From assembly GCA_026075535.2 (NCBI GenBank), contig AP026549.1, positions 3,596,001 through 3,660,000 on the forward strand: a stretch of 64,000 bases of DNA. Reading direction: 5' to 3'. Shown here piece by piece: positions 22,539-34,017 of this stretch (its first letter is position 1; each line of letters begins with the position of its first letter). The position numbers and the translations under genes were made by a program. Below the pieces are notes generated by a model. The model saw nothing but the letters and a program-made list of their open reading frames with translations. It did no database searches and was not told where the DNA came from. This DNA is from Tricholoma matsutake. Its lineage: Eukaryota; Basidiomycota; Agaricomycetes; Agaricales; Tricholomataceae.

Positions 22539-25500
22539 AGGTTTCCCCATTGGTGACCCAGAATCGTTACAATGTATTAGTATCCGAGGAAACCCAGAGT
22601 AAATCAGAAAAGGAAATCGAGGAGGAGTACAACTGCTATGAATCACGTGACCAATAAAATTACTGAGCACTATTTCCGAAAACCCCTAAATTCTTTATTC
22701 GCTCTGCGTGAATAGAACCTGAAATCACCTTGACTGTGAGACTGAAGACAGTGGACACGCATGCAGCTATTGATGTGGAAGCGTTGCTTGATAGTGGTGC
22801 TACAGGATTATTTATTAATCGATCCTTAATTACCGGAAACAGTATTAACACACGCAAGCTGGCGCAACCTATAATGGTGTACAATATTGACGGAACAGTC
22901 AATCGTGGAGGAACTATCAAGGAGGAGGTGACTATGGTACTAAAGTATCAGGAGCATCAGGAGTGAGCCATATTTGAAGTGTGCGATCTTGGGAAAACCA
23001 ATCTAATAATAGGATGTCTGTGTTTACGGAAGCATAATCCCAAAATTGATTGGAAAACTGGGAAAGTACAAATGACTCATTGTCCTAAGGAATGTAATGT
23101 GTATGGGAGGAAGATGAAGAAGGAAAAAAGGAAAAAGAAAGAGAAAGAACATCTGAGAAAGTATTTTGTTATGATGGAGGAAGTGGAGGATGAGGAAATG
23201 CCAAATGGGGAAGTTCCAATCATGATCGAGAAAGAAGAGCAGAAGCAAACCTTTAGAACAATTCGTGGAGGACAGTCATGGGACAAGAATATCATGAAGG
23301 TGGAGAAGCCAGTGGAGGAGTGGGTGCCAAAAGTGTATCATGAACATCTGTCAGTGTTCCAGAAGAAGGAGTCTGAGCGAATGCCAGTGCAGAAGCCATG
23401 GGATCATGCGATTGAGATGAAGCCAGGGTTTGTGCCAAAGAAGTCGAAGGTATATCCATTATCTCCGATGGAACAAGAAGAAGTGGATGTGTTCCTGAAG
23501 TAGCAATTGTGCAAAGGATATATACGACCTTCAAAATCACCACAGATGTCACCAATATTCTTCGTGCCAAAGAAAGACCAAAGGAAGAGGATGTGTACAG
23601 ATTATAGGTATTTGAATGAGTGGACAGTGAAGAATGCATACCCCCTGCCATTGATCTCAGAAATAATTGACAAGGTGGGAAAAGCCAAGGTCTTTACAAA
23701 ATTGGATTTATGATGGGGATACAACAATGTACAAATAAAGAAAGGAGATGAGTGGAAGGCAGCATTTGCCACGCGTCAAGGATCCTTCGAGCTGCTTGTC
23801 ATGTTTTTTGGGATGACTAATAGTCCCCCAACCTTTCAAAATATGATGAACGACATTTTCAAGGACGTAATAGACAAAGGCATGGTAATAATATTTATTG
23901 ACGACATTCTGATATTCACGGAGGATGAAGAGAATCATGAGGCGATAGTGCAGGAGGTGCTATGGAGGTTGGCAGAGAATGATCTATTTTTGAAACCAGA
24001 GAAGTGTGTGTTTGGGGCAAGCGAGATTGAGTTCCTAGGATTATTGATTGGCCCTGATGGGATCAAAATGGATCCAATCAAGGTACAGGTGATCACAGAT
24101 TGGCCTGCGCCCACCCATGTCAAGGAGGTTCAAGCCTTCTTGGGACTCGCAAATTATTATCGTCGCTTTGTGCACAATTTTTCTAAAATTGTTGCACCCT
24201 TACATAACCTTATGCAAAAGGGAGTAGTATGGAGGTGGGGAGAGCAGCAGCAGACAGCGTTTGAGGAGTTGAAGAGGAAGTTTGTGGAGGGACCAATATT
24301 AGCCCCAGTAGATTTCACATGCCCTTTGTGAGTGGAATCTGATGCATCCAATTTTGCTACTGGAGCGGTATTATCAATGCTGTGTGAAGATGACAAATGG
24401 CATCCTTGTGCATGCTTGTCAAAAGGGTCAAATGATGTGGAGAGGAATTATGATGTGCATGACAAAGAGATGTTGGGGATAATATGAGCATTGGAGGCAT
24501 GGAGGCATCATTTGGAGGGATGTACGCATCAGATTGAGATCTGGATGGATCATCAAAATCTGCAATACTTCATGTCCGCTAAAAAGCTTAATCACCAGCA
24601 AGTGCATTGGGCACTATTCCTATCACGTTTCAACTTTCACTTGGTCCATAAAGCGGGAAGCTTAATGAGGAAAGCAGATGCATTATCCAGACGTATTGAT
24701 CATAAAAGGGGGGTGGAGGAGGACAATAAAAATGTTACCTTACTCAAACCCGAATACTTTTGCATTTGCGCTATGCGTCAAGGGCATCTGTTAATAGATA
24801 GCTCAGAAACAGAAATGTTGTCTAAAAATTAGACAATGTTCGGAAATGGACAATGAAGTAGTGGAAGCCATGAAAGCTCTGAAGGGAGAAAAGAAAGGTA
24901 ATATCAAAGGAGATGAATGGACTGAGGAACAAGGGTTGGTGTTGTTTTGAGGAAAAGTGTATGTACCAAAGGATCAGGATTTGCAAAGGGAGATCATCTG
25001 GTTACATCACAATACGCCGATTGCCGGACACCCAGGAAGATGGAAGATGTTGGAATTAGTAATGTGAAATTATTGGTGGCCCGGAATTTCAAAGTATGTG
25101 TTGGGGTATGTGGATGGATGTGATACGTGCATGAGGGGGAAGAAATTTCCAGAGAAACCTGCAGGAAAATTAATGCCGAACCCTATACCCAAAGTGCCAT
25201 GGCGAGATATATCTGTGGATTTTATTACTGGATTACCCGAGGCTCAAGGGTACAATGCAATATTCATAGTATGCAACTGCTTTACAAAGGAGGTCCATAT
25301 TATTCCTACTACTACAGAAACCTCATCATTGGGCTTGGTGCACCTCTATCTAAATCAAGTATGGCGGTTACATGGGTTACCCGATACCGTTATCTCTGAT
25401 CGCGGACCACAATTTGCTTCCGCATTTATGCGAGAACTAAACAACATATTGGGAATTCAAACTAAATTATCTACAGCATATCACCCGCAGACTGATGGGC

Positions 25501-26360
25501 AGACAGAGACAATGAATCAGGAGTTGGAGCAGTACCTACATATGTTTGTCAACTACCAACAAACCGACTGGCCCAAATGGTTGGCAATTGCCGAATTTTC
25601 CCACAATAACAAATTACATTCGGCTACTTGTATGTCACCCTTTTTCAGGAATTATGGATATCATCCTCGCATGGGAATAGAACCCAGAAGGGAAGTCAAA
25701 GTACAGTCGGTAGAAGACTTTGTATCTAAGATGCAAAAGGTACAAGAGGAAGCAGAGGCGGCATTGAAGAAAGCACATGATGACATGATGTGACACGTGG
25801 ATTGTACTCGAGCATGCGCTCCAGATTACAAAGTTGGTGACTTGGTATGGCTAAGTACCAAGGACCTGAATATTCCATGACCTTCAAGGAAACTTATGGA
25901 AAAACAAGTTGGCCCATATGCGATCTCTAAAGTAATCTTGCCTAATGCAGTAGTGCTAAAATTACCTCAATCATTCAAAATTGATCCTGAGATTAACGTA
26001 TCCCACCTATGCCGTTACCGCCCGCCCACTATTCCTGGCCAACAAACTACTCTGCAACCTCCGATAATAGTAGAAGATGCTCCAGAATACATAGTTGAAG
26101 AAATTTTAGACTCACGTCTTTGACGGAACAAATTGGAGTTCTTAATAAAGTGGAAAAACTATACCAATGAAAATAATTTGTGGGAACCCGAAGAGAATTG
26201 TAAGTGAGCGCGTAACGCGATCGCCCAATTCTTTAAACGTAATCCGAATGCTCCGCGTCGCATTGCGAGAATGGTGTATGAGGGGATGAAATTCCGGCCT
26301 TACCAAAATTTCACAGAGGGGACAAACATAATATTTTCTTGCCTGGAAGTCGAGGCATAA
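22539..26360 (+). pseudogene. Gypsy-2 copy A pol
   Basis: Protease (ALLDSGATGLFINRS near 22780), reverse transcriptase (FIDDILIFT near 23893), RNase H, integrase (DFITGLPEAQGYNAIF near 25217, VISDRGPQFASAF near 25390) and a C-terminal chromodomain (FLIKWKNYTNENNLWEPE near 26137) are all present. The frame is interrupted by many stops. TGA at 22965, 23712, 24330, 24486, 24948, 25065 and 26121 is shared with copy B. TAG at 23502 and TGA at 25791 are private. A frame change near 24820 is also shared with copy B. Confidence 0.92.
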
Positions 26361-26371
26361 AAGGGGGGTAA

Positions 26372-26733
26372 TGTTAGGAAACCACCCCATTACCTAATAA
26401 ACTTTCATTTTTATTTTATTATGTCGAATTATGCTACATGACGCCAAATGATGCTACATTTTGATAGTGTGAGAATTTTATTTTGCACGCATCAAAATGT
26501 ATGTGCATGTACGAGTGCATCGGTAACAACAATGTACAATATGTGTAACATAGTATAAAAACCCTAAATATATGCCTAGGGGACCCCAGTTGTGTTCTCT
26601 TAGGTATTCCACCTATGTTTTCGGTGTGAAAGGCCTTTGTCAACAAACTCACCTATTAATAACCCCTCACATCAAAATGATCAATTCCCCCATCATGCGT
26701 GCAGATCCTGCCCCCTTCTTGTAGAGAGAACCC
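26372..26733 (+). repeat. Gypsy-2 copy A 3' LTR, first part
   Basis: This runs from TGTTAGG to the aaccc at 26729-26733 where copy B is inserted. The remaining 40 bp are at 32959-32998. Confidence 0.95.
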
Positions 26734-27135
26734 TGTTAGGGTGACACCCACTATCTGCTAGCTAAGACCATGCGGGTTCTCTCTACAAGAAGGGGGCGGG
26801 ATTTGCGTGCGTGATGGGGGAATTGATGGTTTTGATGCGAGGGGTTATTAATAGGTAAGTTTATTGAGTTAGGCCTTTCACACCAAAAATGTAGGTGGAA
26901 TACCTAAGAGAACACAACTGGGGTCCCCTAGGCATATATTTAGGGTTTTTATACTATGTTACATATATTGTACATTGTTGTTACCGACGTACTCATACAT
27001 GCACATACATTTTGATGCATGCGAAATAAAATTCTCACACTATCAAAATGTAGTATCATTTGGCATCATGTAGCATAATTCGACATAATAAAATAAAAAT
27101 GAAAGTTTATTAGGTAATGGGGTGGTTTCCTAACA
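26734..27135 (-). repeat. Gypsy-2 copy B 3' LTR
   Basis: 402 bp. On the minus strand it is preceded by the taaaaggggggta polypurine tract (plus-strand 27136-27149). Confidence 0.95.
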
Positions 27136-27146
27136 TTACCCCCCTT

Positions 27147-30100
27147 TTATGCCTCGACTTCCAGGTGAGAAAATATTGTGTTTGTCCCCTCTGTGAAATT
27201 TTGGTAAGGCTGGAATTTCATCCCCTCATACACCATTCTCGCAATGCGACGCAGAGCATTTGGATTACGTTTAAAGAATTGGGCGATCGCATTACACACT
27301 CGCTTACAATTCTCTTCGGGTTCCCACAAATTATTTTTGTTGGTATAGTTTTTCCACTTTATTAAGAACTCCAATTTGTTCCGTCAAAGACATGAGTCTA
27401 GAATTTCTTCAACTATGTATTCTGGAGCACCTTCTACTATTATCGGAGGTTGTGGAGTAGTTTGTTGGCCAGGAATAGTGGGCGGACGGTAAGGGCGTAG
27501 GCAGGATATGTTAATCTCGGGATCAATCTTAAATGATTGGGGTAATTTTAGCACTACCGCATTAGGCGAGATCACTTTAGAGATCCCATATGGGCCAACT
27601 TGTTTCTCCATAAGTTTCTTTGAAAGTTGTGGAATATTCAGGTCCTTGGTACTTAGCCATACCAAGTCACCAACTTTGTACTCTGGAGTGCATGCTCGAG
27701 TACAATCCACGTGTTGCATCATGTCATCACGTGCTTTCTTCAATGCCGCCTCTGCTTCCTCTTGTACCTTTTGCATCTTAGATACAAAGTCTTCTACCGA
27801 CTGTACTTTGACTTCCCTTCTGGGTTCTACTCCCATGTGAGGATGATATCCATAATTCGCAAAAAAGGGTGACATACGAGTAGCTGAATGTAATTTGTTA
27901 CTGTGGGAAAATTCGGCAATTGCCAACCATTCAGGCCAGTCGGTTTGTCAGTAGTTGACAAACATATGTAGGTACTGCTCCAACTCCTGATTCATTGTCT
28001 CTGTCTGCCCATCAGTCTGCGGGTGATATGCTGTAGATAATTTAGTTTGAATTCCCAATATGTTGTTTAGTTCTCGCATAAATGCGGAAGCAAATTGTGG
28101 TCCGCGATCAGAGATAACGGTATTGGGTAACCCATGTAACTGCCATACCTGATTTAGATAGAGGCACACCAAGCCTAATGATGAGGTTTCTGTAGTAGTA
28201 GGAATAATATGGACCTCCTTTGTGAAGCAGTCGCATACTATGAATATTGCATTGTACCCTTGAGCCTCGGGTAATCCGGTAATAAAATCCACAGATATAT
28301 CTCGCCACGGTGCTTTAGGTATAGGGTTCGGCATTAATTTTCCTGCAGGTTTCTCTGGAAATTTCTTCCCCCTCATGCACGTATCACATCCATCCACATA
28401 CCCCAACACATACTTTGAAATTCCAGGCCACCAATAATTTCACATTACTAATTCCAACATCTTCCATCTTCCTGGGTGTCCGGCAATCGGCGTATTGTGA
28501 TGTAACCAGATGATCTCCCTTTGCAAATCCTGATCCTTTGGTACATACACTTTTCCTCAAAACAACACCAACCCTTGTTCCTCAGTCCATTCATCTCCTT
28601 TGATATTACCTTTCTTTTCTCCCTTCAGAGCTTTCATGGCTTCCACTACTTCATTGTCCATTTCCGAACATTGTCTAATTTTTAGACAACATTTCTGTTT
28701 CTGAGCTATCTATTAACAGATGCCCTTGACGCATAGCGCAAATGCAAAAGTATTCGGGTTTGAGTAAGGTAACATTTTTATTGTCCTCCTCCACCCCCCT
28801 TTTATGATCAATACGTCTGGATAATGCATCTGCTTTCCTCATTAAGCTTCCCGCTTTATGGACCAAGTGAAAGTTGAAACGTGATAGGAATAGTGCCCAA
28901 TGCACTTGCTGGTGATTAAGCTTTTTAGCGGACATGAAGTATTGCAGATTTTGATGATCCATCCAGATCTCAATCTGATGCGTACATCCCTCCAAATGAT
29001 GCCTCCATGCCTCCAATGCTCATATTATCCCCAACATCTCTTTGTCATGCACATCATAATTCCTCTCCACATCATTTGACCCTTTTGACAAGCATGCACA
29101 AGGATGCCATTTGTCATCTTCACACAGCATTGATAATACCGCTCCAGTAGCAAAATTGGATGCATCAGATTCCACTCACAAAGGGCATGTGAAATCTACT
29201 GGGGCTAATATTGGTCCCTCCACAAACTTCCTCTTCAACTCCTCAAACGCTGTCTGCTGCTGCTCTCCCCACCTCCATACTACTCCCTTTTGCATAAGGT
29301 TATGTAAGGGTGCAACAATTTTAGAAAAATTGTGCACAAAGCGACGATAATAATTTGCGAGTCCCAAGAAGGCTTGAACCTCCTTGACATGGGTGGGCGC
29401 AGGCCAATCTGTGATCACCTGTACCTTGATTGGATCCATTTTGATCCCATCAGGGCCAATCAATAATCCTAGGAACTCAATCTCGCTTGCCCCAAACACA
29501 CACTTCTCTGGTTTCAAAAATAGATCATTCTCTGCCAACCTCCATAGCACCTCCTGCACTATCGCCTCATGATTCTCTTCATCCTCCGTGAATATCAGAA
29601 TGTCGTCAATAAATATTATACCATGCCTTTGTCTATTACGTCCTTGAAAATGTCGTTCATCATATTTTGAAAGGTTGGGGGACTATTAGTCATCCCAAAA
29701 AACATGACAAGCGGCTCGAAGGATCCTTGACGCATGGCAAATGCTGCCTTCCACTCATCTCCTTTCTTTATTTGTACATTGTTGTATCCCCATCATAAAT
29801 CCAATTTTGTAAAGACCTTGGCTTTTCCCACCTTGTCAATTATTTCTGAGATCAACGGCAGGGGGTATGCATTCTTCACTGTCTACTCATTCAAATACCT
29901 ATAATCTGTACACATCCTCTTCCTTTGGTCTTTCTTTGGCACGAAGAATATTGGTGACATCTGTGGTGATTTTGAAGGTCGTATATATCCTTTGCGCAAT
30001 TGCTCCTTCAGGAATGCATCCACTTCTTCTTGTTCCATCGGAGATAATGGATATACCTTCGACCTCTTCGGCACAAACCTGGGCTTTATCTCAATCACAT

Positions 30101-31061
30101 GATCCCATGGCTTCCACACCGGCATTCACTCAGACTCCTTCTTTTGGAACACTGACAAATGTTCATGATACACTTTTGGCACCCATTCCTCCACTGGCTT
30201 CTCCACCTTCACGATATTCTTGTCCCATGACTGTCCTCCACGTACTGCTCTAAAGGTTTGCTTCTGCTCTTCTTTCTCGATCATGATTGGAACTTCCCCA
30301 TTTGGCATTTCCTCATCCTCCACTTCCTCCATCATAACAGAATACTTCCTCGGATGTTCTTTCTCTTTCTTTTTCCTTTTTTCTTTCTTCATCTTCCTCC
30401 CATACACATTACATTCCTTAGGACAATGAGTCATTTGTACTTTCCCAGTTTTCCAATCAATTTTGGGATTATGCTTCTGTAACCACGGACATCCTATTAT
30501 TAGATTGGTTTTCCCAAGATCGCACACTTCAAATATGGCTCACTCCTGATGCTCCTGATACTTTAGTACCATAGTCACCTCCTCCTTGATAGTTCCTCCA
30601 CGATTGACTGTTCTGTCAATATTGTACACCATTATAGGTTGTGCCAGCTTGTGTGTGTTAATACTGTTTCCGGTAATTAAGGATCGATTAATAAATAATC
30701 CTGTAGCACCACTATCAAGCAACGCTTCCACATCAATAGCTGCATGCGTGTCCACTGTCTTCAGTCCCACAGTCAAGGTGATTTCGGGTTCTATTCGCAC
30801 AGAGCGAATAAAGAATTTAGGGGTTTTCGGAAATGACATGTGACAATTTTCTTTGTCGCATGATTCGCAACAGTTGTACTCCTCCTTGATTTCCTTTTCT
30901 GATTTACTCTGGGTTTCCTCGGATACTAATACATTGTAATGATTCTGGGTCACCAATGGGGAAACCTTCACTGGGACTCTTCCACAACATTCTTCTGCCT
31001 GCCTTCCTCCAGCTTCACTTCCTCGATTGTAGCTCCCCTGATCTTTCTCTTCTGCTTGCAA
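27147..31061 (-). pseudogene. Gypsy-2 copy B pol
   Basis: The same domains as copy A are read on the minus strand: protease (ALLDSGATGLFI near 30710), RT, RNase H, integrase (near 28050-28400) and chromodomain ending at 27147. Its frame overlaps the end of gag by about 90 nt in a different frame, so pol would need a frameshift or separate initiation. Shared TGA stops match copy A. Private changes include TGA at 30126 (CGA in copy A) and loss of one nucleotide near 29620 just before the FIDD motif (ggtataata against ggtaataata in copy A). At the codon that is TGA at 25791 in copy A, copy B has CAA; a CGA ancestor explains both. Confidence 0.92.
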
Positions 31062-32065
31062 TTCTTAGAAATGTGTCCTAACTGCCCACAGTTAAAACAT
31101 TTAAGTGGGGCTCGTCTCCCCACTTGATCAACCTCCATTGCCTCTGCTGGTGCTGCTGACTCTGTAACTATAGGTGTCACTGCCATGGCCGGTGGCTGTG
31201 CCCTCGGAGCTTGCACCTGAGGCGCCTTTCCTTTCTCGGACTTTCCTCCTGATGACTTTCCAAATTTACTACTTCCGTACATCAACTTTGACTCCACCTC
31301 TTCCTGCCAATAGTGGCGGTCAAGGCACATTGCCCAATTATACCACTCATCCAACTTCTCTGGCATAGAAGGTAGTCGGTAGATAGACTTGAATAAAGAG
31401 GGATTTAATCCTGCTTTCAAAAACTCTACCAATGTGGCTTCTCCCATGTCCGTTTGCAAAGCTTCTGCTTTGAACTGCAAAATAAATTCATCTGCCATTA
31501 GGGAACCTTGGCGCATGGTCTTTAATTTAGCATTGGCTGTTGCCTTTGGATTAGGGTCTCCAAACTGTGCCTCCAATCTCTCCAGAAATTCCTTGAAGGT
31601 TGCAAATGGTTTATTTCCTGCAGCAATTTGATTAATAGCCTCGTTTCTCCAGAACTGTGCTTTCCCCCCCTGAATGTATGAGAGAGCAAACATAATCCTA
31701 GACTCGGCTGTATGAAACTCTGGCTTCCTCCCATGGATGTACAATACTATAGAGCTGATGAAGAATTTTGTATTCTCCATGGTACCATCAAAGATTTGTG
31801 GGGGCGCGTACTTAGGTAAGCACGCTTTTCCATTTCCAGATTTCTCTGCTGTCTCATCCTCCTGTGATATCCACTCCACCATCTCCTCCATCTCATCATC
31901 TCTTTCTCCTATCGTCTCTGGTTGTACTTCCGCTTGTCTGGGCTGTGATGCTGCCACTACTGACACTAATTGCGACATTTGTGCTGTGAGTGCATCAATT
32001 TTCACCTCTAGTGCTGGTATGGGAACAGGATTAGGACTGGGATTAGAAGTTGAAGGTTCGGACAT
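30968..32065 (-). CDS. Gypsy-2 copy B gag, open
   Basis: This intact 365-codon frame starts at ATG 32065 and ends EESQ-stop. The product is the capsid polyprotein: an N-terminal Pro-rich and coiled-coil part, an acidic stretch (ERDDEMEEMVEW), the gag core with LERLEAQFGDPNPKA, and a zinc knuckle CFNCGQLGHISKNC that would bind the element RNA. It is the only full-length gag frame of this family in the window, so it could in principle supply protein in trans. Transcription is unknown. Confidence 0.9.
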   Translation of the reverse strand: MSEPSTSNPSPNPVPIPALEVKIDALTAQMSQLVSVVAASQPRQAEVQPETIGERDDEMEEMVEWISQEDETAEKSGNGKACLPKYAPPQIFDGTMENTKFFISSIVLYIHGRKPEFHTAESRIMFALSYIQGGKAQFWRNEAINQIAAGNKPFATFKEFLERLEAQFGDPNPKATANAKLKTMRQGSLMADEFILQFKAEALQTDMGEATLVEFLKAGLNPSLFKSIYRLPSMPEKLDEWYNWAMCLDRHYWQEEVESKLMYGSSKFGKSSGGKSEKGKAPQVQAPRAQPPAMAVTPIVTESAAPAEAMEVDQVGRRAPLKCFNCGQLGHISKNCKQKRKIRGATIEEVKLEEGRQKNVVEESQ

Positions 32066-32552
32066 AATTGTAGAATCTGTGATGAATCACTTCTTTGACA
32101 AATTCAAAGTTTTTTCTTCGAGACCTCTCCAAACATCTACGGGTCACGTGATAAGGTTTGTCGAGGTTCGTCAATTGTTCGTCGTTCATCGGGCACCTAT
32201 TTTGACACTTCGGATCAACAACCCTTCCAACAGTGCCTGATCTCGGAGATATCACTGAATTCAGCTTGTAACTAAAATAGTTGTCTGAATAGAGTAATGT
32301 AAATCGTAACTAAACCAGATCCGATCGGTTGTCTGGTTGCAGCTGTCCTAATGACGAGCGCTGCCTCTCGATCACTGGCAGTCGCAATGTAAGGCGAGGC
32401 CTGGCGTCGGCTTATGAAAGAAAAGGTAGATTACATATATACAAGTACTTCCGGATCATGCCGAAAGGATGAGTAATTGGATGTGGCGCGGTGAAACAAT
32501 GATGTATGTGCAAGTAAGAGAAGGCGCACTGATATGGGAAGTTGTGTTCTTC

Positions 32553-32953
32553 TGTTAGGGCGACACCCACTATCTGCTGGCTAAGACCGTGTGGGTTCTC
32601 TCTACAAGAAGGGGGCGGGATTCGCACGCGTGATGGGGGAATTGATGGTTTTGATGCGAGGGGTTATTAATAGGTAAGTTTGTTGAGTTAGGCCTTTCAC
32701 ACTGAAAACGTAGGTGGAATACCTAAGAGAACACAACTGGGGTCCCCTAGGCATATATTTAGGGTTTTTATACTATGTTACATATATTGTACATTGTTGT
32801 TACTGATGCACTTGTACATGCGTGTACATTTTGATGCGTGCGAAATAAAATTCTCACGCTATCAAAATGTAGCATCATTTGGCGTCATGTAGCATAATTC
32901 GACATAATAAAATAAAATGAAAGTTTATTAGGTAATGGGGTGGTTTCTTAACA
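32553..32953 (-). repeat. Gypsy-2 copy B 5' LTR
   Basis: 401 bp, beginning TGTTAGGG and ending CTTAACA on the plus strand. The leader 32066-32552 is non-coding and highly similar to 20953-21440 of copy A. Confidence 0.95.
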
Positions 32954-32958
32954 AACCC

Positions 32959-32998
32959 GCATGGTTTTAGCTAGCAGATAGTGGGTGTTGCCCTAACA
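32959..32998 (+). repeat. Gypsy-2 copy A 3' LTR, last 40 bp
   Basis: This is the displaced end of copy A's LTR, ending CCCTAACA and followed by target duplication atggg at 32999-33003. Confidence 0.95.
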
Positions 32999-33003
32999 AT
33001 GGG

Positions 33004-33696
33004 TGAGTATTGAAGTAGGCATCCCACACCCACTCTAAGCCCCTATAGGGACCCAGACTACTCTTTTGCTGACTGAACTCACCTGGCCAGGATCCTCAAA
33101 GCCCAGGAGAACAAGACTAACAGCAGTCACTGCCAGAGACAATGACTGGGACATCCCTAGAGATTGGATGGACAGATATCTTAGCAAATATGGGCAGGCC
33201 TAGAGTCACCAAAAGTGTTCATAATGGTGAAGTCTGATCAAAGATCAGACATCAAATGCAGTCTTGACATCACATGCAACATTGAGCAGAGGTGTTTACC
33301 ACTATTTATGGTGGTTGTAACAGATCAAGGAGTGATGTTGTGTGTTGTGTTTCAACAACATCAAACTCGGTTTTGGTTGTATCTCACTCAATTCTTGACT
33401 GATTTGCTTAAATTTTTGATCAGTTTCAAGGTAATTAGTAGGAAATGTGTCCCACAAGGTCATAACTGGTGATAACCATTATGAACTCCAGGCTCAGTCA
33501 CAAACCAGTCACAACTGCATATGACCAGTTTTTTGCAGTTTCTTTCAGTTATAGTCTGGTTTTTTGGCTATTTCCTTTTGTAGTAGACCAGTCATGGTCA
33601 CAGTTCTCTCATGAGGTGATGAAAAAACTGGACTGGACTGGACCTCAAAGCACTAAGGTGGGTGTATGTAGAGGTGGGGAGTGACAGAGGAAAAGC
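33004..33696. other. Intergenic, diverged repeat
   Basis: No gene is seen. About 33370-33660 resembles 1140-1460 and is rich in accagt / actggt motifs, ending in a triple actgg run. Confidence 0.4.
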
Positions 33697-34009
33697 TAGG
33701 AAACTGCATGGGTTTTACCCATAGGTTTCCCATGCTTTTATTTCCTAATTTATTCAATGAGTTTTGCATGAAAAATCATGAAAGAAAGATTTTCTGGAAG
33801 CTTTTTGTTGGCTATTTGTGATCTAACACATAAAACAATATTTGGGTGACATCTGTCATGTTACAAGGTCAAAAATAAATTATTTTGTCCCTTGTATCAC
33901 AAGCATCCATTGGATAGCTATCAGAAAATCATTTTTTTCATGAGTTTTCATGCAAAACTCATTGAATAAATTAGGAAATAAAAGTGTGGGAAACCCATGC
34001 AGTTCCCTA
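33697..34009. mobile_element. MITE with long inverted repeats and 8-bp TSD
   Basis: This 313-bp unit has ends TAGGAAACTGCATGGGTTT and, on the reverse strand, TAGGGAACTGCATGGGTTT. The inverted repeats extend about 90 bp each (including 'ttttatttcctaatttattc') with a 13-bp insertion in the left arm. The identical 8-bp duplication ggaaaagc is at 33689-33696 and 34010-34017. The size, lack of coding sequence and 8-bp TSD fit a hAT-type MITE, but the family differs from the TAGGGCTG elements. Confidence 0.93.
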
Positions 34010-34017
34010 GGAAAAGC

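Larger units (their letters stand above)
26734..32953 (-). mobile_element. Ty3/Gypsy chromovirus family 2, copy B (inverted, inside LTR of copy A)
   Basis: 6220 bp in reverse orientation, flanked by aaccc at 26729-26733 and 32954-32958. Both LTRs are nearly full length (26734-27135, 402 bp; 32553-32953, 401 bp). It is closely similar to copy A throughout. The insertion lies 40 bp from the end of copy A's 3' LTR and therefore postdates it. Gag is open. Pol has several TGA stops and one frameshift. Confidence 0.96.
20583..32998 (+). mobile_element. Ty3/Gypsy chromovirus family 2, copy A (split by copy B)
   Basis: This element is bounded by atggg at 20578-20582 and 32999-33003. Its 5' LTR is 20583-20952. 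Its 3' LTR starts at 26372 and is cut at 26733 by copy B, resuming at 32959-32998. The two 3' LTR pieces add up to 402 bp, the full length seen in copy B. The 5' LTR is only 370 bp because of a deletion of about 20 bp near 20645 and one of about 12 bp near 20895. An aaaaggggggta polypurine tract directly precedes the 3' LTR. Gag and pol are on the plus strand, both broken. Confidence 0.95.
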
